Source: Ruegeria sp. SCSIO 43209
GTDB lineage: Bacteria > Pseudomonadota > Alphaproteobacteria > Rhodobacterales > Rhodobacteraceae
Length of the DNA: 64,000 nucleotides
Assembly: GCF_019904295.1 (NCBI RefSeq)
Contig: NZ_CP065359.1
Coordinates: 397,001 to 461,000, forward strand
Direction of reading: 5' to 3'
In this document: one piece after another, positions 56,597-64,000 of the stretch
Layout of the letters: each line of letters starts with the position of its first letter
How positions within the stretch are numbered: position 1 is the stretch's first letter
Notes under the pieces: model-generated
What the model was told of the DNA's origin: nothing
What the model saw: the letters and a program-made list of their open reading frames with translations, nothing else
Databases searched by the model: none
Translations under genes and position numbers: made by a program

Positions 56597-57397
56597 ATGA
56601 CATCGGATGTGTTGGGGCAGGCGTATTTCCACCAAAATGCGCAGGGTGTGTTTGTCGGAAATGACCCCGCGCGCGGGCCTTGGTCGGCCGATCATTGCCA
56701 TGCTGGGCCAGTCAGCGGATTGATCGTGCGGGCGGCAGAAACCGAAGTTGGCCCTGAGAAGATGTTGACCCGGTTGACCGTCGATCTGCTGCGTCCATTG
56801 CCTCTGGCTGGTTTGCGAGTCGCGGCAGAGACGACACGCCATACCAAGACGCTGGCGACCACACGGGTCACCGTACATGATCTGGACGACACGCTTTGCG
56901 CCACCGCCACAACCATGCATATGGTGCGCAAAGACCTTGGGGCCGTGCCCAATGTCGAACTGCCCGCGCCCAGGGTCGAAGATATGGTCGATGGCCCGTT
57001 TCCGATCGGTGAGATGCGCCATCAGTTGTCCGGTTTTGCCCATCACTCCCAGATCGGCTATCCCGCTGATGGCAAGCAAGGGGCAGGTCCGAAAACCGTC
57101 TGGATGCGTACACCTGCCTTGCTGGAAGGAGAGGACCCGTCGCCGATCCAAGCGCTCTGCCCGCTTGCAGATTGCGGCAATGGCATATCGTGGAACGCGC
57201 CCACATCTGAGATGGGTTTCATGAATACCGACCTGACTGTGCAAGTCCACCGCGAGCCTGTCTCGGACTGGCTGGCCTCTGACTCGATCTCGCACTGGCA
57301 ACCCTCGGGGATCGGTATGTCGCAGTCAGTTCTTTTTGATACACAGGGGCCAGTTGGGACGGCTTTGCAGACATTGGTCTTGTTCCCGCCGGAGTAA
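56597..57397 (+). CDS. TesB-like acyl-CoA thioesterase
   Basis: A 266-residue protein with a doubled hotdog fold: FHQNAQGVFVGNDPARGPWS and HCHAGPVSGLIVRAAE in the first, and GFMNTDLTVQVHREP and SWNAPTSEMGF in the second. The catalytic Asp/Gln/Ser set of TesB is not all evident. It sits directly downstream of acyl-CoA dehydrogenase, so the two probably act on the same acyl-CoA pool. Confidence 0.8.
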   Translation: MTSDVLGQAYFHQNAQGVFVGNDPARGPWSADHCHAGPVSGLIVRAAETEVGPEKMLTRLTVDLLRPLPLAGLRVAAETTRHTKTLATTRVTVHDLDDTLCATATTMHMVRKDLGAVPNVELPAPRVEDMVDGPFPIGEMRHQLSGFAHHSQIGYPADGKQGAGPKTVWMRTPALLEGEDPSPIQALCPLADCGNGISWNAPTSEMGFMNTDLTVQVHREPVSDWLASDSISHWQPSGIGMSQSVLFDTQGPVGTALQTLVLFPPE

Positions 57398-57466
57398 ATG
57401 GCGGGATTCTGCAGCCTGGTGTTTAGTCGGATTGCCGATACCCGCTGCGCATTCTATCTTTGCAAC

Positions 57467-58114
57467 ATGCGCTGGCTTGCCTTCTCCTTCACCTGCCTTC
57501 TGCCGATACCGGCACTGGCTCATCCCCATGTTTTTATCGACACGGGGCTAGAGTTCATGGTCGATGACGCAGGCAACCTGACCCATGTGCGTGTGACCTG
57601 GGCCTATGATGAGTTCTATTCATTGCTGGTTCTGGAAGACATGCGACTGGATCAGGATGCAGATGGCGTGCTGACCGAGGCCGAAGAGCAGTTTCTAAGT
57701 GGCTTCGACGCGCAGTGGGTCGAAGGTTACAATGGCGATCTGATCATCCGCATGGGCGAAAATGTGATCCCGCTCTCTGGCCCGCTTGAGCCGCAGGCCA
57801 CGACCGAGGATGCCCGCATCGTGACCACACATCTGCGCGCGATCGAAGGAGACCCCGTTCCCGCGGATGCGCTGTCGATCAAAGCGTTTGATGAGAGCTT
57901 TTATACCGCATACGAAGTGACCCGCCCGGTTCTGGTTTCAGGCCCCACGACTTGTAATATCGAACGCAACGATCCGGATATCGACAACGAACTGGCCCAG
58001 ATGCAGGCTTTTTTGCTGACGCTGGATGCCGAGTATGACCTTGAAGAAAATGATATCCCTCTGGTCGGTGAGAAATTCGCAACCGAGATTCGGCTTTCAT
58101 GTCCAAATACCTGA
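57467..58114 (+). CDS. DUF1007 periplasmic protein, partner of a NicO transporter
   Basis: A 215-residue protein with a signal peptide (MRWLAFSFTCLLPIPALA) and the family start HPHVFIDTGLEFMVD; RVTWAYDEFYSLLVL and an EF-hand-like DQDADGVLTEAEE follow. DUF1007 proteins accompany nickel/cobalt permeases and likely capture or deliver metal. It overlaps the transporter gene by 16 bases. No clear ribosome site precedes the ATG. Confidence 0.85.
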   Translation: MRWLAFSFTCLLPIPALAHPHVFIDTGLEFMVDDAGNLTHVRVTWAYDEFYSLLVLEDMRLDQDADGVLTEAEEQFLSGFDAQWVEGYNGDLIIRMGENVIPLSGPLEPQATTEDARIVTTHLRAIEGDPVPADALSIKAFDESFYTAYEVTRPVLVSGPTTCNIERNDPDIDNELAQMQAFLLTLDAEYDLEENDIPLVGEKFATEIRLSCPNT

Positions 58115-59037
58115 TCGTTCCCGTTGCCATCGCCTGCGGGGTGCTGCTGTGGTTCTGGGGCAGCGGTGGTTTTGACCATCTGGCCGCTTGGGCTGCCGGA
58201 GAGCAGCGCGAATTCCAGAACCAGATCGCCCGCGCCCTGCGCGCAGCACGCGCCGAGCAGCCCGAAGCTGTGGCAACGCTACTGACGGTCTGTTTTGCAT
58301 ATGGGTTTTTTCATGCCATCGGACCGGGCCATGGCAAGGTTCTGATCGGAGGATACGGGCTTGGCCGTCGTGTCGCGTTTTGGCGGTTGTCTGCAATCAG
58401 TGTCCTGTCGAGCCTAGGGCAAGCAGTGACGGCGGTTGTGCTGGTTTATGCCGGGGTATTGGTATTCCAGATGTCACGCGAGTCGCTTGTAGGCACGACC
58501 GAACAGGTCATGGCACCGATCAGCTACGGCGCAATTGCCGCTATAGGCCTGTGGCTGGTTTTTCGCGCCATCCGCAGTTTTGCGCGGCGTCACAAAAACC
58601 AGGCCTCTCAATCGCACGACCACCATCACCATGCGCATGATCACGACCACCATCATCACGACCACGAGGTTTGCGCTGACTGCGGCCACCGCCACGGCCC
58701 GACGGCCGATGAGGTCGCTCAGGTCGGCAGCTTGCGCGAGGCGTTGATCCTGATCGCTGGTATAGCCGCACGCCCCTGTACCGGCGCGTTATTCGTGCTG
58801 ATCCTGACATGGCAGATGGGTATCGCAATGGTCGGCATCGCGGGCGCATTCGCCATGGCTTTAGGCACCGCAACCATCACCACTTTGGTCGGTTGGACAT
58901 CCTTTGGGTTGCGCGGCGGGTTGCTGGCCTCAGCCTCGGCTACGCGCTTTGCATCGGTACTGGCCCCGACCATCGAACTGGTTGCGGGTCTTATCATCGC
59001 CGTGATTGCAAGCGGGCTGCTACTGCGGGCCTTGTAG
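58099..59037 (+). CDS. Nickel/cobalt permease, NicO/RcnA family
   Basis: A 312-residue membrane protein with about six helices. HAIGPGHGKVLIGGYGLGRR is the family motif with two metal-contact His. A cytoplasmic loop around residues 170-200 is extraordinarily His/Asp-rich (HDHHHHAHDHDHHHHDHE, then CADCGHRHG), a metal-binding reservoir as in RcnA. Whether it imports or exports cannot be told. It converges on truA, three bases away. Confidence 0.92.
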   Translation: MSKYLIVPVAIACGVLLWFWGSGGFDHLAAWAAGEQREFQNQIARALRAARAEQPEAVATLLTVCFAYGFFHAIGPGHGKVLIGGYGLGRRVAFWRLSAISVLSSLGQAVTAVVLVYAGVLVFQMSRESLVGTTEQVMAPISYGAIAAIGLWLVFRAIRSFARRHKNQASQSHDHHHHAHDHDHHHHDHEVCADCGHRHGPTADEVAQVGSLREALILIAGIAARPCTGALFVLILTWQMGIAMVGIAGAFAMALGTATITTLVGWTSFGLRGGLLASASATRFASVLAPTIELVAGLIIAVIASGLLLRAL

Positions 59038-59039
59038 AC

Positions 59040-59807
59040 TTAGCCAAACACCGGTTCGGGATATCCTACCCGTGCCAGATACAATCCTTGCGGCGGGCAT
59101 ACCGGCCCACAGGCCGCTCGGTCAACCGCCTCAAGCGCATCGCGAACATCCTCAGGCGTCCATGCCCCAGCCCCCACACGCTCCAACGTGCCAACAAAGC
59201 TACGTACCTGATTGTGCAGGAACGATCGGGCGCGAACATGGAAGTGGATTTCGGCCCCCGAGAAGCCCTGAACCTGTTCCACCCGCAACTCATCCAGTGT
59301 TTTGACCGGGCTGGCGGCCTGACAGATGGATGAACGGAAGGTGGTGAAGTCATGTCGCCCGATCAGCATATCCGCCCCGGCCTGCATCGCTGCAACGTCC
59401 AGAGAATGATTGATCTGCCAGACCTGCCCCTTGTCGTGGGTTGCAGGTGCGCGACGCATCAGGATACGGAACAGATATTGCCGCTCAAGCGCCGAAAACC
59501 GCGCGTGCCAATCATCATCCACTCGTGCAGCTTGCACGATCGCGACAGGCTGCGGTTTGAGGTGATAATTCAACGCCTCGGACAGGCGGAACGGGTCCCA
59601 TTCTTTGACCAGATCGCAATGCGCCACTTGTCCTAGCGCGTGAACCCCCGCGTCGGTACGACCGGCGGCGGCGATTGTGTGGTCTCCGGGTTCGATCCGC
59701 GAAAGCGCTAATTCGATCGCGCCCTGAACCGAAGGCAGCTCCTTTTGCCGCTGCCATCCGGCAAACGGTTCCCCTTGGTATTCGACTTGCAGCGCGTATC
59801 TGGGCAT
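59040..59807 (-). CDS. truA: tRNA pseudouridine(38-40) synthase
   Basis: A 255-residue enzyme. [18 protein letters not shown] contains the catalytic Asp, [13 protein letters not shown] and [16 protein letters not shown] are further TruA signatures. The ATG at 59807 is chosen for [12 protein letters not shown]. Isomerises U38-40 in the anticodon arm. Confidence 0.96.
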   Translation of the reverse strand: MPRYALQVEYQGEPFAGWQRQKELPSVQGAIELALSRIEPGDHTIAAAGRTDAGVHALGQVAHCDLVKEWDPFRLSEALNYHLKPQPVAIVQAARVDDDWHARFSALERQYLFRILMRRAPATHDKGQVWQINHSLDVAAMQAGADMLIGRHDFTTFRSSICQAASPVKTLDELRVEQVQGFSGAEIHFHVRARSFLHNQVRSFVGTLERVGAGAWTPEDVRDALEAVDRAACGPVCPPQGLYLARVGYPEPVFG

Positions 59808-59899
59808 GGGGCGCTGGTATCGCGCCTTGGTCGGACGGGCAAGGGGGCGAAAGCTCTGGCAAGTGCCGCAACCGCTACCTATCTTGGGCAAAACGATAA

Positions 59900-61330
59900 T
59901 TGCGGGGCGACAGCTTGGTCATCTCATCTTTGGCAGACAGTCTGGTGCGCGGCGTCGAATCCGTGGGTGACCGTGTGTCTGAGACATTCTTCGAACCGGT
60001 CATCCGGCTGGGCGTCACGGGATTGGCGCGGTCGGGTAAGACGGTGTTCATCACATCTCTGGTCGCCAACCTGCTGGATCGGGGCCGCATGACCGGTCTT
60101 GTGGCGCAGCAAGAGGGGCGTGTCACCGCCAGTTATCTGCAGCCGCAACCCGACGACACCGTGCCCCGGTTCGATTTCGAATCCCATCTGTCCGCGTTGA
60201 CCGGACCAGCGCCGCACTGGCCGGACAGCACGCGTGCTGTTTCCGAGTTACGCCTGTCCTTCAAAGTCCAGCCCGCAGGTCTGCTTTCGGGATTGCAGGG
60301 CCCTCGAACATTGCATCTGGATATTGTGGACTATCCGGGTGAGTGGCTGCTGGATCTGGCCCTACTGGACAAACCCTATGAAGATTGGTCGCGGGACACG
60401 CTGGAGCATATTTCGAACCGTCGACAAGCCGAGGCATTTCTGGCAAAGGTTCAGGCGGCCGACCCAACCGCGCCACATGATGAGCCGCAGGCGCAGGATC
60501 TGGCTCGCAGCTTCACCGATTACCTGAATGCCGCGCGTGAGGCCGGGTTCTATGACTGCACTCCCGGTCGGTTTCTTCTGCCGGGCGATCTGGCCGGGTC
60601 TCCTGTGCTGACCTTCGCACCTTTGCTAGTGTCCGAGGCGTCACGCCGCCGGTCCCTGCACCGCGAGATGGAGCGGCGGTACGAGGCTTACAAAGCGCAG
60701 GTGGTTAAACCCTTCTTCCGCGATCACTTTGCCCGGATCGACCGGCAGATCGTTCTGGTCGATGCGTTGGGCGCGATCCACAAAGGCCCGCAAGCGGTCG
60801 AGGATATGCGCCGCGCGATGGCCGATATCCTGTCGGCCTTCCGCCCCGGTCGCAACGCATGGCTCAACAGGCTGCTGCTTGGCAAGCGGGTCGAGCGTAT
60901 CCTGTTCGCGGCCACCAAAGCGGACCATCTGCACCATCTGCAGCACCCGCGCCTGACCGCGATCATTGAGGCCCTGACCCGTGAGGCCCACGACCGCGCC
61001 AGCTTTGCCGGGGCTGAAACTGCGGCCTTATCGTTGGCTTCACTTCGGACAACGACGGAAGAGATGCGCAGCCATAACGGCGTAGAACTGCCATGCGTGC
61101 GCGGCACTCTGCTAGATAGCGGTAAGCAGGCGGCCTTTTACCCCGGTGATTTGCCAGAGGACCCTGCCCATCTGCTGGGCCCCGCGCGCAATGGGGCCGA
61201 GGGATGGCTGGGCGACGACTATGGCAATATGGCCTTTGCACCCGCACATTTGACCCTGAATCCTGGTGACGGTCCGCCACATATTCGGCTGGACCGGGCT
61301 GCGCAGTTTCTGATCGGAGACCGGCTGTGA
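59900..61330 (+). CDS. YcjX-family P-loop protein (DUF463)
   Basis: A 476-residue cytoplasmic protein. Walker A is GLARSGKT (about 41-48), preceded by VIRLGVTG, and [13 protein letters not shown] is the switch-like Walker B. The GTPase-like fold belongs to DUF463/YcjX, whose E. coli member is induced by heat and by phage-shock signals. The start is uncertain: TTG 59900 or a later TTG. The GNAT start overlaps the stop by four bases (GTGA). Confidence 0.85.
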   Translation: MRGDSLVISSLADSLVRGVESVGDRVSETFFEPVIRLGVTGLARSGKTVFITSLVANLLDRGRMTGLVAQQEGRVTASYLQPQPDDTVPRFDFESHLSALTGPAPHWPDSTRAVSELRLSFKVQPAGLLSGLQGPRTLHLDIVDYPGEWLLDLALLDKPYEDWSRDTLEHISNRRQAEAFLAKVQAADPTAPHDEPQAQDLARSFTDYLNAAREAGFYDCTPGRFLLPGDLAGSPVLTFAPLLVSEASRRRSLHREMERRYEAYKAQVVKPFFRDHFARIDRQIVLVDALGAIHKGPQAVEDMRRAMADILSAFRPGRNAWLNRLLLGKRVERILFAATKADHLHHLQHPRLTAIIEALTREAHDRASFAGAETAALSLASLRTTTEEMRSHNGVELPCVRGTLLDSGKQAAFYPGDLPEDPAHLLGPARNGAEGWLGDDYGNMAFAPAHLTLNPGDGPPHIRLDRAAQFLIGDRL

Positions 61331-61782
61331 ACGTGATCCTTCGTCCTGCTCGCAGTACCGATGCCGGAACCACAGGCGCTATTCTGCATGGGTTCGCCCG
61401 CGAAAACGACTGGATGCCTGAACTGCATTCTGAGGCCGAGACCATTGCGTTTTGCGGCAGGATGATTGATCTCGGCTGGGTCACGGTGGCCGAAAAGCAG
61501 GGGCAGGTGGCCGGATTTCTGGCGTTGAATGGGGACGAAGTGCAGTCGCTCTATCTGGCGGCCTCGGCGCGCGGGCAGGGGATAGGGCAGCAATTGCTGG
61601 GTCGTGCCAAAACGCAGCGTCCCACGCTCAACTTGTATGCGTTTCAGGCCAATCCTTCCGCATGCCGGTTCTATGAGCGCAACGGCTTTGTTGAGGTCGC
61701 ACGCAGCGATGGGTCCGAAAATGACGAAAACCTGCCTGACATCAGATATGTCTGGACGCGCGAGGAGTTGGTCGATGGCTAA
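61327..61782 (+). CDS. GNAT-family N-acetyltransferase
   Basis: A 151-residue protein with the acetyl-CoA loop ARGQGIGQQLL and the C-terminal NPSACRFYERNGFVEVAR typical of the fold. It starts at GTG overlapping ycjX and ends eight bases inside the next gene, so all three are translated as a unit. Acceptor unknown. Confidence 0.88.
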   Translation: MNVILRPARSTDAGTTGAILHGFARENDWMPELHSEAETIAFCGRMIDLGWVTVAEKQGQVAGFLALNGDEVQSLYLAASARGQGIGQQLLGRAKTQRPTLNLYAFQANPSACRFYERNGFVEVARSDGSENDENLPDIRYVWTREELVDG

Positions 61783-62764
61783 AGGCCCCGTTTTGATTGA
61801 TCTGGAAGACGACGCCTCGGCAGTTGATGTCTCGACCGCGCCTCCTGTTCCGGACATCGCGCCTCCGCAGGGGCAAGCGATGCAGGCAGCGGTACGGTTC
61901 GCAGCGCGGAAACCTTCGGTTTTGGCGCGTTGGTTCTGGGGGTTGGCATTAGCCGTTGTGGGGGCGGTGGTCTCGGTCGCCGCATGGGATTTTGCCATCT
62001 CTCTGCTGGAACGCGCACCAATTCTGGGTTGGATCGTCACCGGTCTGATCGCAGCGCTTTTGCTGGTCGTCCTGATCATTGCACTGCGCGAGTTGGCCGC
62101 AATCAGCCGTCTGTCTCGTGTCGACGGGCTGCGGCGCGCGGCGGACACAGCTTTATCAGACGAGGACTTGTCGCAAGCCCGCGCTGTAACCACGCGGCTG
62201 GTTGCGTTCTATAAGGGACGCGATGAAACACGCTGGGGTCGCGACCGTTTGACCGAACGCATGGGAGAGCAATTCGATGCGGCAACCCTGCTGAGCTTGG
62301 CCGAAGACGAATTGCTGGCCCCGCTGGACGCTGCTGCCAGCCGCGAGGTCGAGGCCGCAGCCCGGCAGGTTGCCACCGTTACCGCTTTGGTTCCGCTCGC
62401 GCTGGCCGATGTCGCGACCGCGCTGGCAAGCTCATTGCGAATGATCCGACGTATTGCCGAAATCTATGGCGGTCGAGCAGGTTTCTTGGGCAGTTGGCGC
62501 CTAACCCGCGCCGTATTCGTGCATCTGATTGCAACTGGCGCGGTGGCAGTGGGGGATGATCTTCTGGAGCCGATTTTAGGCGGCTCGGTTCTCAGCAAAT
62601 TGTCGCGCCGGTTCGGTGAGGGGCTGGTCAACGGCGCGCTCACCGCCCGCGTGGGTGTCGCTGCGATGGAGGTCTGTCGACCTTTGCCTTTCTCGAAACG
62701 CCACCAGCCCTCGACCCGTGGTATGATCAAACGCGCGCTCAGCGGGTTGTTCTCCAGGACTTGA
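61775..62764 (+). CDS. YcjF-family membrane protein (TIGR01620/DUF697)
   Basis: A 329-residue protein with an acidic/Pro-rich N terminus, two adjacent membrane helices (WFWGLALAVVGAVVSVAAWD and APILGWIVTGLIAALLLVVL) and a C-terminal DUF697 domain. YcjX and YcjF are neighbours in many Proteobacteria and presumed partners; here a GNAT gene separates them. The tail is basic. Start ATG at 61775 is within the GNAT gene. Confidence 0.85.
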   Translation: MAKGPVLIDLEDDASAVDVSTAPPVPDIAPPQGQAMQAAVRFAARKPSVLARWFWGLALAVVGAVVSVAAWDFAISLLERAPILGWIVTGLIAALLLVVLIIALRELAAISRLSRVDGLRRAADTALSDEDLSQARAVTTRLVAFYKGRDETRWGRDRLTERMGEQFDAATLLSLAEDELLAPLDAAASREVEAAARQVATVTALVPLALADVATALASSLRMIRRIAEIYGGRAGFLGSWRLTRAVFVHLIATGAVAVGDDLLEPILGGSVLSKLSRRFGEGLVNGALTARVGVAAMEVCRPLPFSKRHQPSTRGMIKRALSGLFSRT

Positions 62765-62818
62765 TCTGGCGCAAGGCCATGCCTGAACCTGTGCTGCATA
62801 AACAGGACGGAGCCAGCC

Positions 62819-63529
62819 ATGACCGAACACGGCCACAGCCAGCAAGAGATTTTCGAACGGATCAATGCGCCTCCGGGTCGTGGGGTTCTGCGCGATGTGG
62901 TTTATGGCGGCATCGATGGCTCAGTCACGACATTCGCGATCGTTGCCGGGGTTGCCGGGGCAGGTTTATCGCCTTTTGTCATCGTGGCACTTGGGTTGGC
63001 CAACGTGCTGGCGGATGGTTTTTCGATGGCGGCGGGCAACTACTCGGGAACCAAGGCCGAGCTCGATAACATCCACCGTATTCGAGCCATCGAGGAACGG
63101 CATATCAAGTTGTATCCGGATGGCGAGCGAAAGGAGGTGCGCGAAATCCTCGCACAAAAAGGCCTTTCAGGCAGCGTTCTGGATGACGCGACGGCTGAAA
63201 TCACTTCGAACCACGACAATTGGGTCGACCTGATGATCGAGGGCGAATACGGGCTGGGCAGCGTCGACCCGCATCCCCTCAAAGCCGCGATGGCGACGTT
63301 CTTTGCCTTTCTGATCGCGGGGATGATTCCGTTGTTGCCGTTCCTCTTATCCGTTGCAAATGCGTTCACGGTATCAGCCTGGATGACTGCGGGCGTATTC
63401 TTTGCCATTGGCGCGATGAAAAGCCGGTGGTCGCTTGCCCCCTGGTGGCGATCAGGCGGAGAAACCCTGCTGATCGGGGGTGCGGCGGCAGCTATCGCCT
63501 TCTGGGTTGGCTCGTTGTTTCACCCCTGA
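62819..63529 (+). CDS. VIT1/CCC1-family iron or manganese transporter
   Basis: A 236-residue membrane protein: DVVYGGIDGSVTTFAIVAGV and NVLADGFSMAAGNYSGTKAE are the family signatures with acidic metal ligands; three further helices follow (LIAGMIPLLPFLLSVANAF onward). It stores or removes ferrous iron or manganese, likely toward the periplasm. The ATG has AGCCAGCC upstream and no good ribosome site. 54 bp separate it from ycjF. Confidence 0.88.
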   Translation: MTEHGHSQQEIFERINAPPGRGVLRDVVYGGIDGSVTTFAIVAGVAGAGLSPFVIVALGLANVLADGFSMAAGNYSGTKAELDNIHRIRAIEERHIKLYPDGERKEVREILAQKGLSGSVLDDATAEITSNHDNWVDLMIEGEYGLGSVDPHPLKAAMATFFAFLIAGMIPLLPFLLSVANAFTVSAWMTAGVFFAIGAMKSRWSLAPWWRSGGETLLIGGAAAAIAFWVGSLFHP

Positions 63530-63615
63530 ATGGTGCTGTTGTCGCGGACGGGGTGATCAGGCTGATCCTCAGAATCTGATCCGCTATGGTGTTGTAAACC
63601 AATGCGAGGCAACTC

Positions 63616-64000
63616 GTGGCAACGGATCGTCCTGAAAAAACTGTTTTGGTGCTGGGCGCTTATGGCTTCATCGGTGCTGCGGTCGTTCGGTCGCTGCATG
63701 CGGATGGCGCCTGTGTGAAGGGGCTTGTGCGCAGCCAGAAGATGGCTGAGAGGGTCCTTCCGGATATTGCGCTGATCTCGGGGGATCTACGTGATTTCAA
63801 GTCGGCGGTGGATTGACGGGGCTATCGCGGGTGGTCGAGATACTCTCGCGCAATGGTTGGCCCGTTGGGATTGCCAACGCGAGCGTGGTGTTTTGGTTGA
63901 TGATCAATATCGCGCTGGGGCTGGCAATCTTGTGGCGTCCGTGGGCCGCGCGCGCTTGCCTCGCGCAGGCTGCAATCGCCGCTTTCTATCTGATCGCCGC
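63616..64000 (+). pseudogene. Disrupted NAD(P)-binding / DoxX-like fusion gene (right end cut)
   Basis: From GTG 63616 (GAGG upstream) a Rossmann start VLVLGAYGFIGAAVVRSLHA (GxxGxxG) runs for 66 residues and meets TGA at 63814. Beginning at 63813 in another frame the sequence reads LTGLSRVVEILSRNGWPVGI, then hydrophobic helices (VVFWLMINIALGLAILWRPW, AAIAAFYLIA) to the edge. Homologous Rhodobacteraceae genes, as I recall them, join a complete NAD(P)H-binding domain of about 300 residues to a DoxX-like membrane domain. The middle is missing and the frame changes, so an internal deletion is likely. The 3' end is beyond the window. Confidence 0.6.

Noticed and set aside
58610..58690. Short repeated CACCA/CATCAC units
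   Set aside because: These are the codons of the His/Asp-rich loop of the NicO transporter, not a DNA repeat or CRISPR.
1..64000. CRISPR arrays, insertion sequences, prophage or toxin-antitoxin modules
   Set aside because: No regularly spaced repeats, transposase or integrase motifs, or paired small stable/unstable genes were found on either strand.

Overview
The window is a 64 kb piece of an alphaproteobacterial chromosome, most likely from the marine Roseobacter group of the Rhodobacteraceae. The evidence is gene content and order (irr next to fabA-fabB-fabI; miaB..phoH-ybeY-corC-lnt-metK; aroA-cmk..rpsA-ihfB-lapA-trpF; tamA-tamB; a puuD/uraH/puuE-uraD/allA purine block), the moderately high GC content, and a metK leader that matches the SAM/SAH riboswitch class known from Rhodobacterales. 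Nearly all of it is dense, ordinary chromosome. I see no rRNA, tRNA, CRISPR array, insertion sequence, prophage or recognisable defence island.

Region by region. 0-6.8 kb: a cut haloacid dehalogenase, an FKBP isomerase, the fabA-fabB-fabI operon running leftwards from the Irr iron regulator, a divergent LysR/phytanoyl-CoA-dioxygenase pair and a glycosyltransferase-like gene. 6.9-17.4 kb: a housekeeping run (miaB, a beta-barrel protein, phoH, ybeY, corC, lnt, metK, trmB, aroA, cmk). 17.4-20.5 kb: three accessory genes (YHS protein, secreted protein, flavin-dependent halogenase homologue) that separate cmk from rpsA. 20.5-25.8 kb: rpsA, ihfB, lapA, trpF, a small alpha/beta-barrel protein and trpB. 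25.8-34.3 kb: a methyltransferase, a serine hydrolase, pth, rplY, an FMN-dependent lactate dehydrogenase, trpA, a PagL-like lipid A deacylase, ychF and an AT-richer orphan. 34.5-40 kb: a LysR gene followed by a two-subunit NAD-linked molybdenum/tungsten formate dehydrogenase. 40-46 kb: tamB and tamA. 46-54.6 kb: purine and ureide catabolism (urate hydroxylase, LysR, hydroxyisourate hydrolase, an allantoinase-OHCU decarboxylase fusion, ureidoglycolate lyase, an NCS2 permease, a GAPDH paralogue and ureidoglycine aminohydrolase). 54.7-64 kb: acyl-CoA dehydrogenase and thioesterase, a DUF1007/NicO metal pair, truA, a YcjX/GNAT/YcjF set, a VIT-family transporter and a broken NAD(P)-binding/DoxX-like gene at the right edge.

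How the parts fit. The purine block can take urate through hydroxyisourate and OHCU to allantoin, allantoate and (with AllE and AllA) glyoxylate; the allantoate-to-ureidoglycine step (AllC) is not in view. Formate dehydrogenase would feed NADH from C1 oxidation. FabA/FabB/FabI, the TAM complex, LapA and PagL concern membrane lipids and the outer envelope.

The best candidates for a second look are the metK riboswitch (a known class, very clear here), the halogenase homologue with no flavin reductase beside it, a composite palindromic element before rplY, a promoter-plus-hairpin unit before rpsA, an operator overlapping the irr promoter, and the disrupted gene at the right edge. I did not find a convincing wholly new system.
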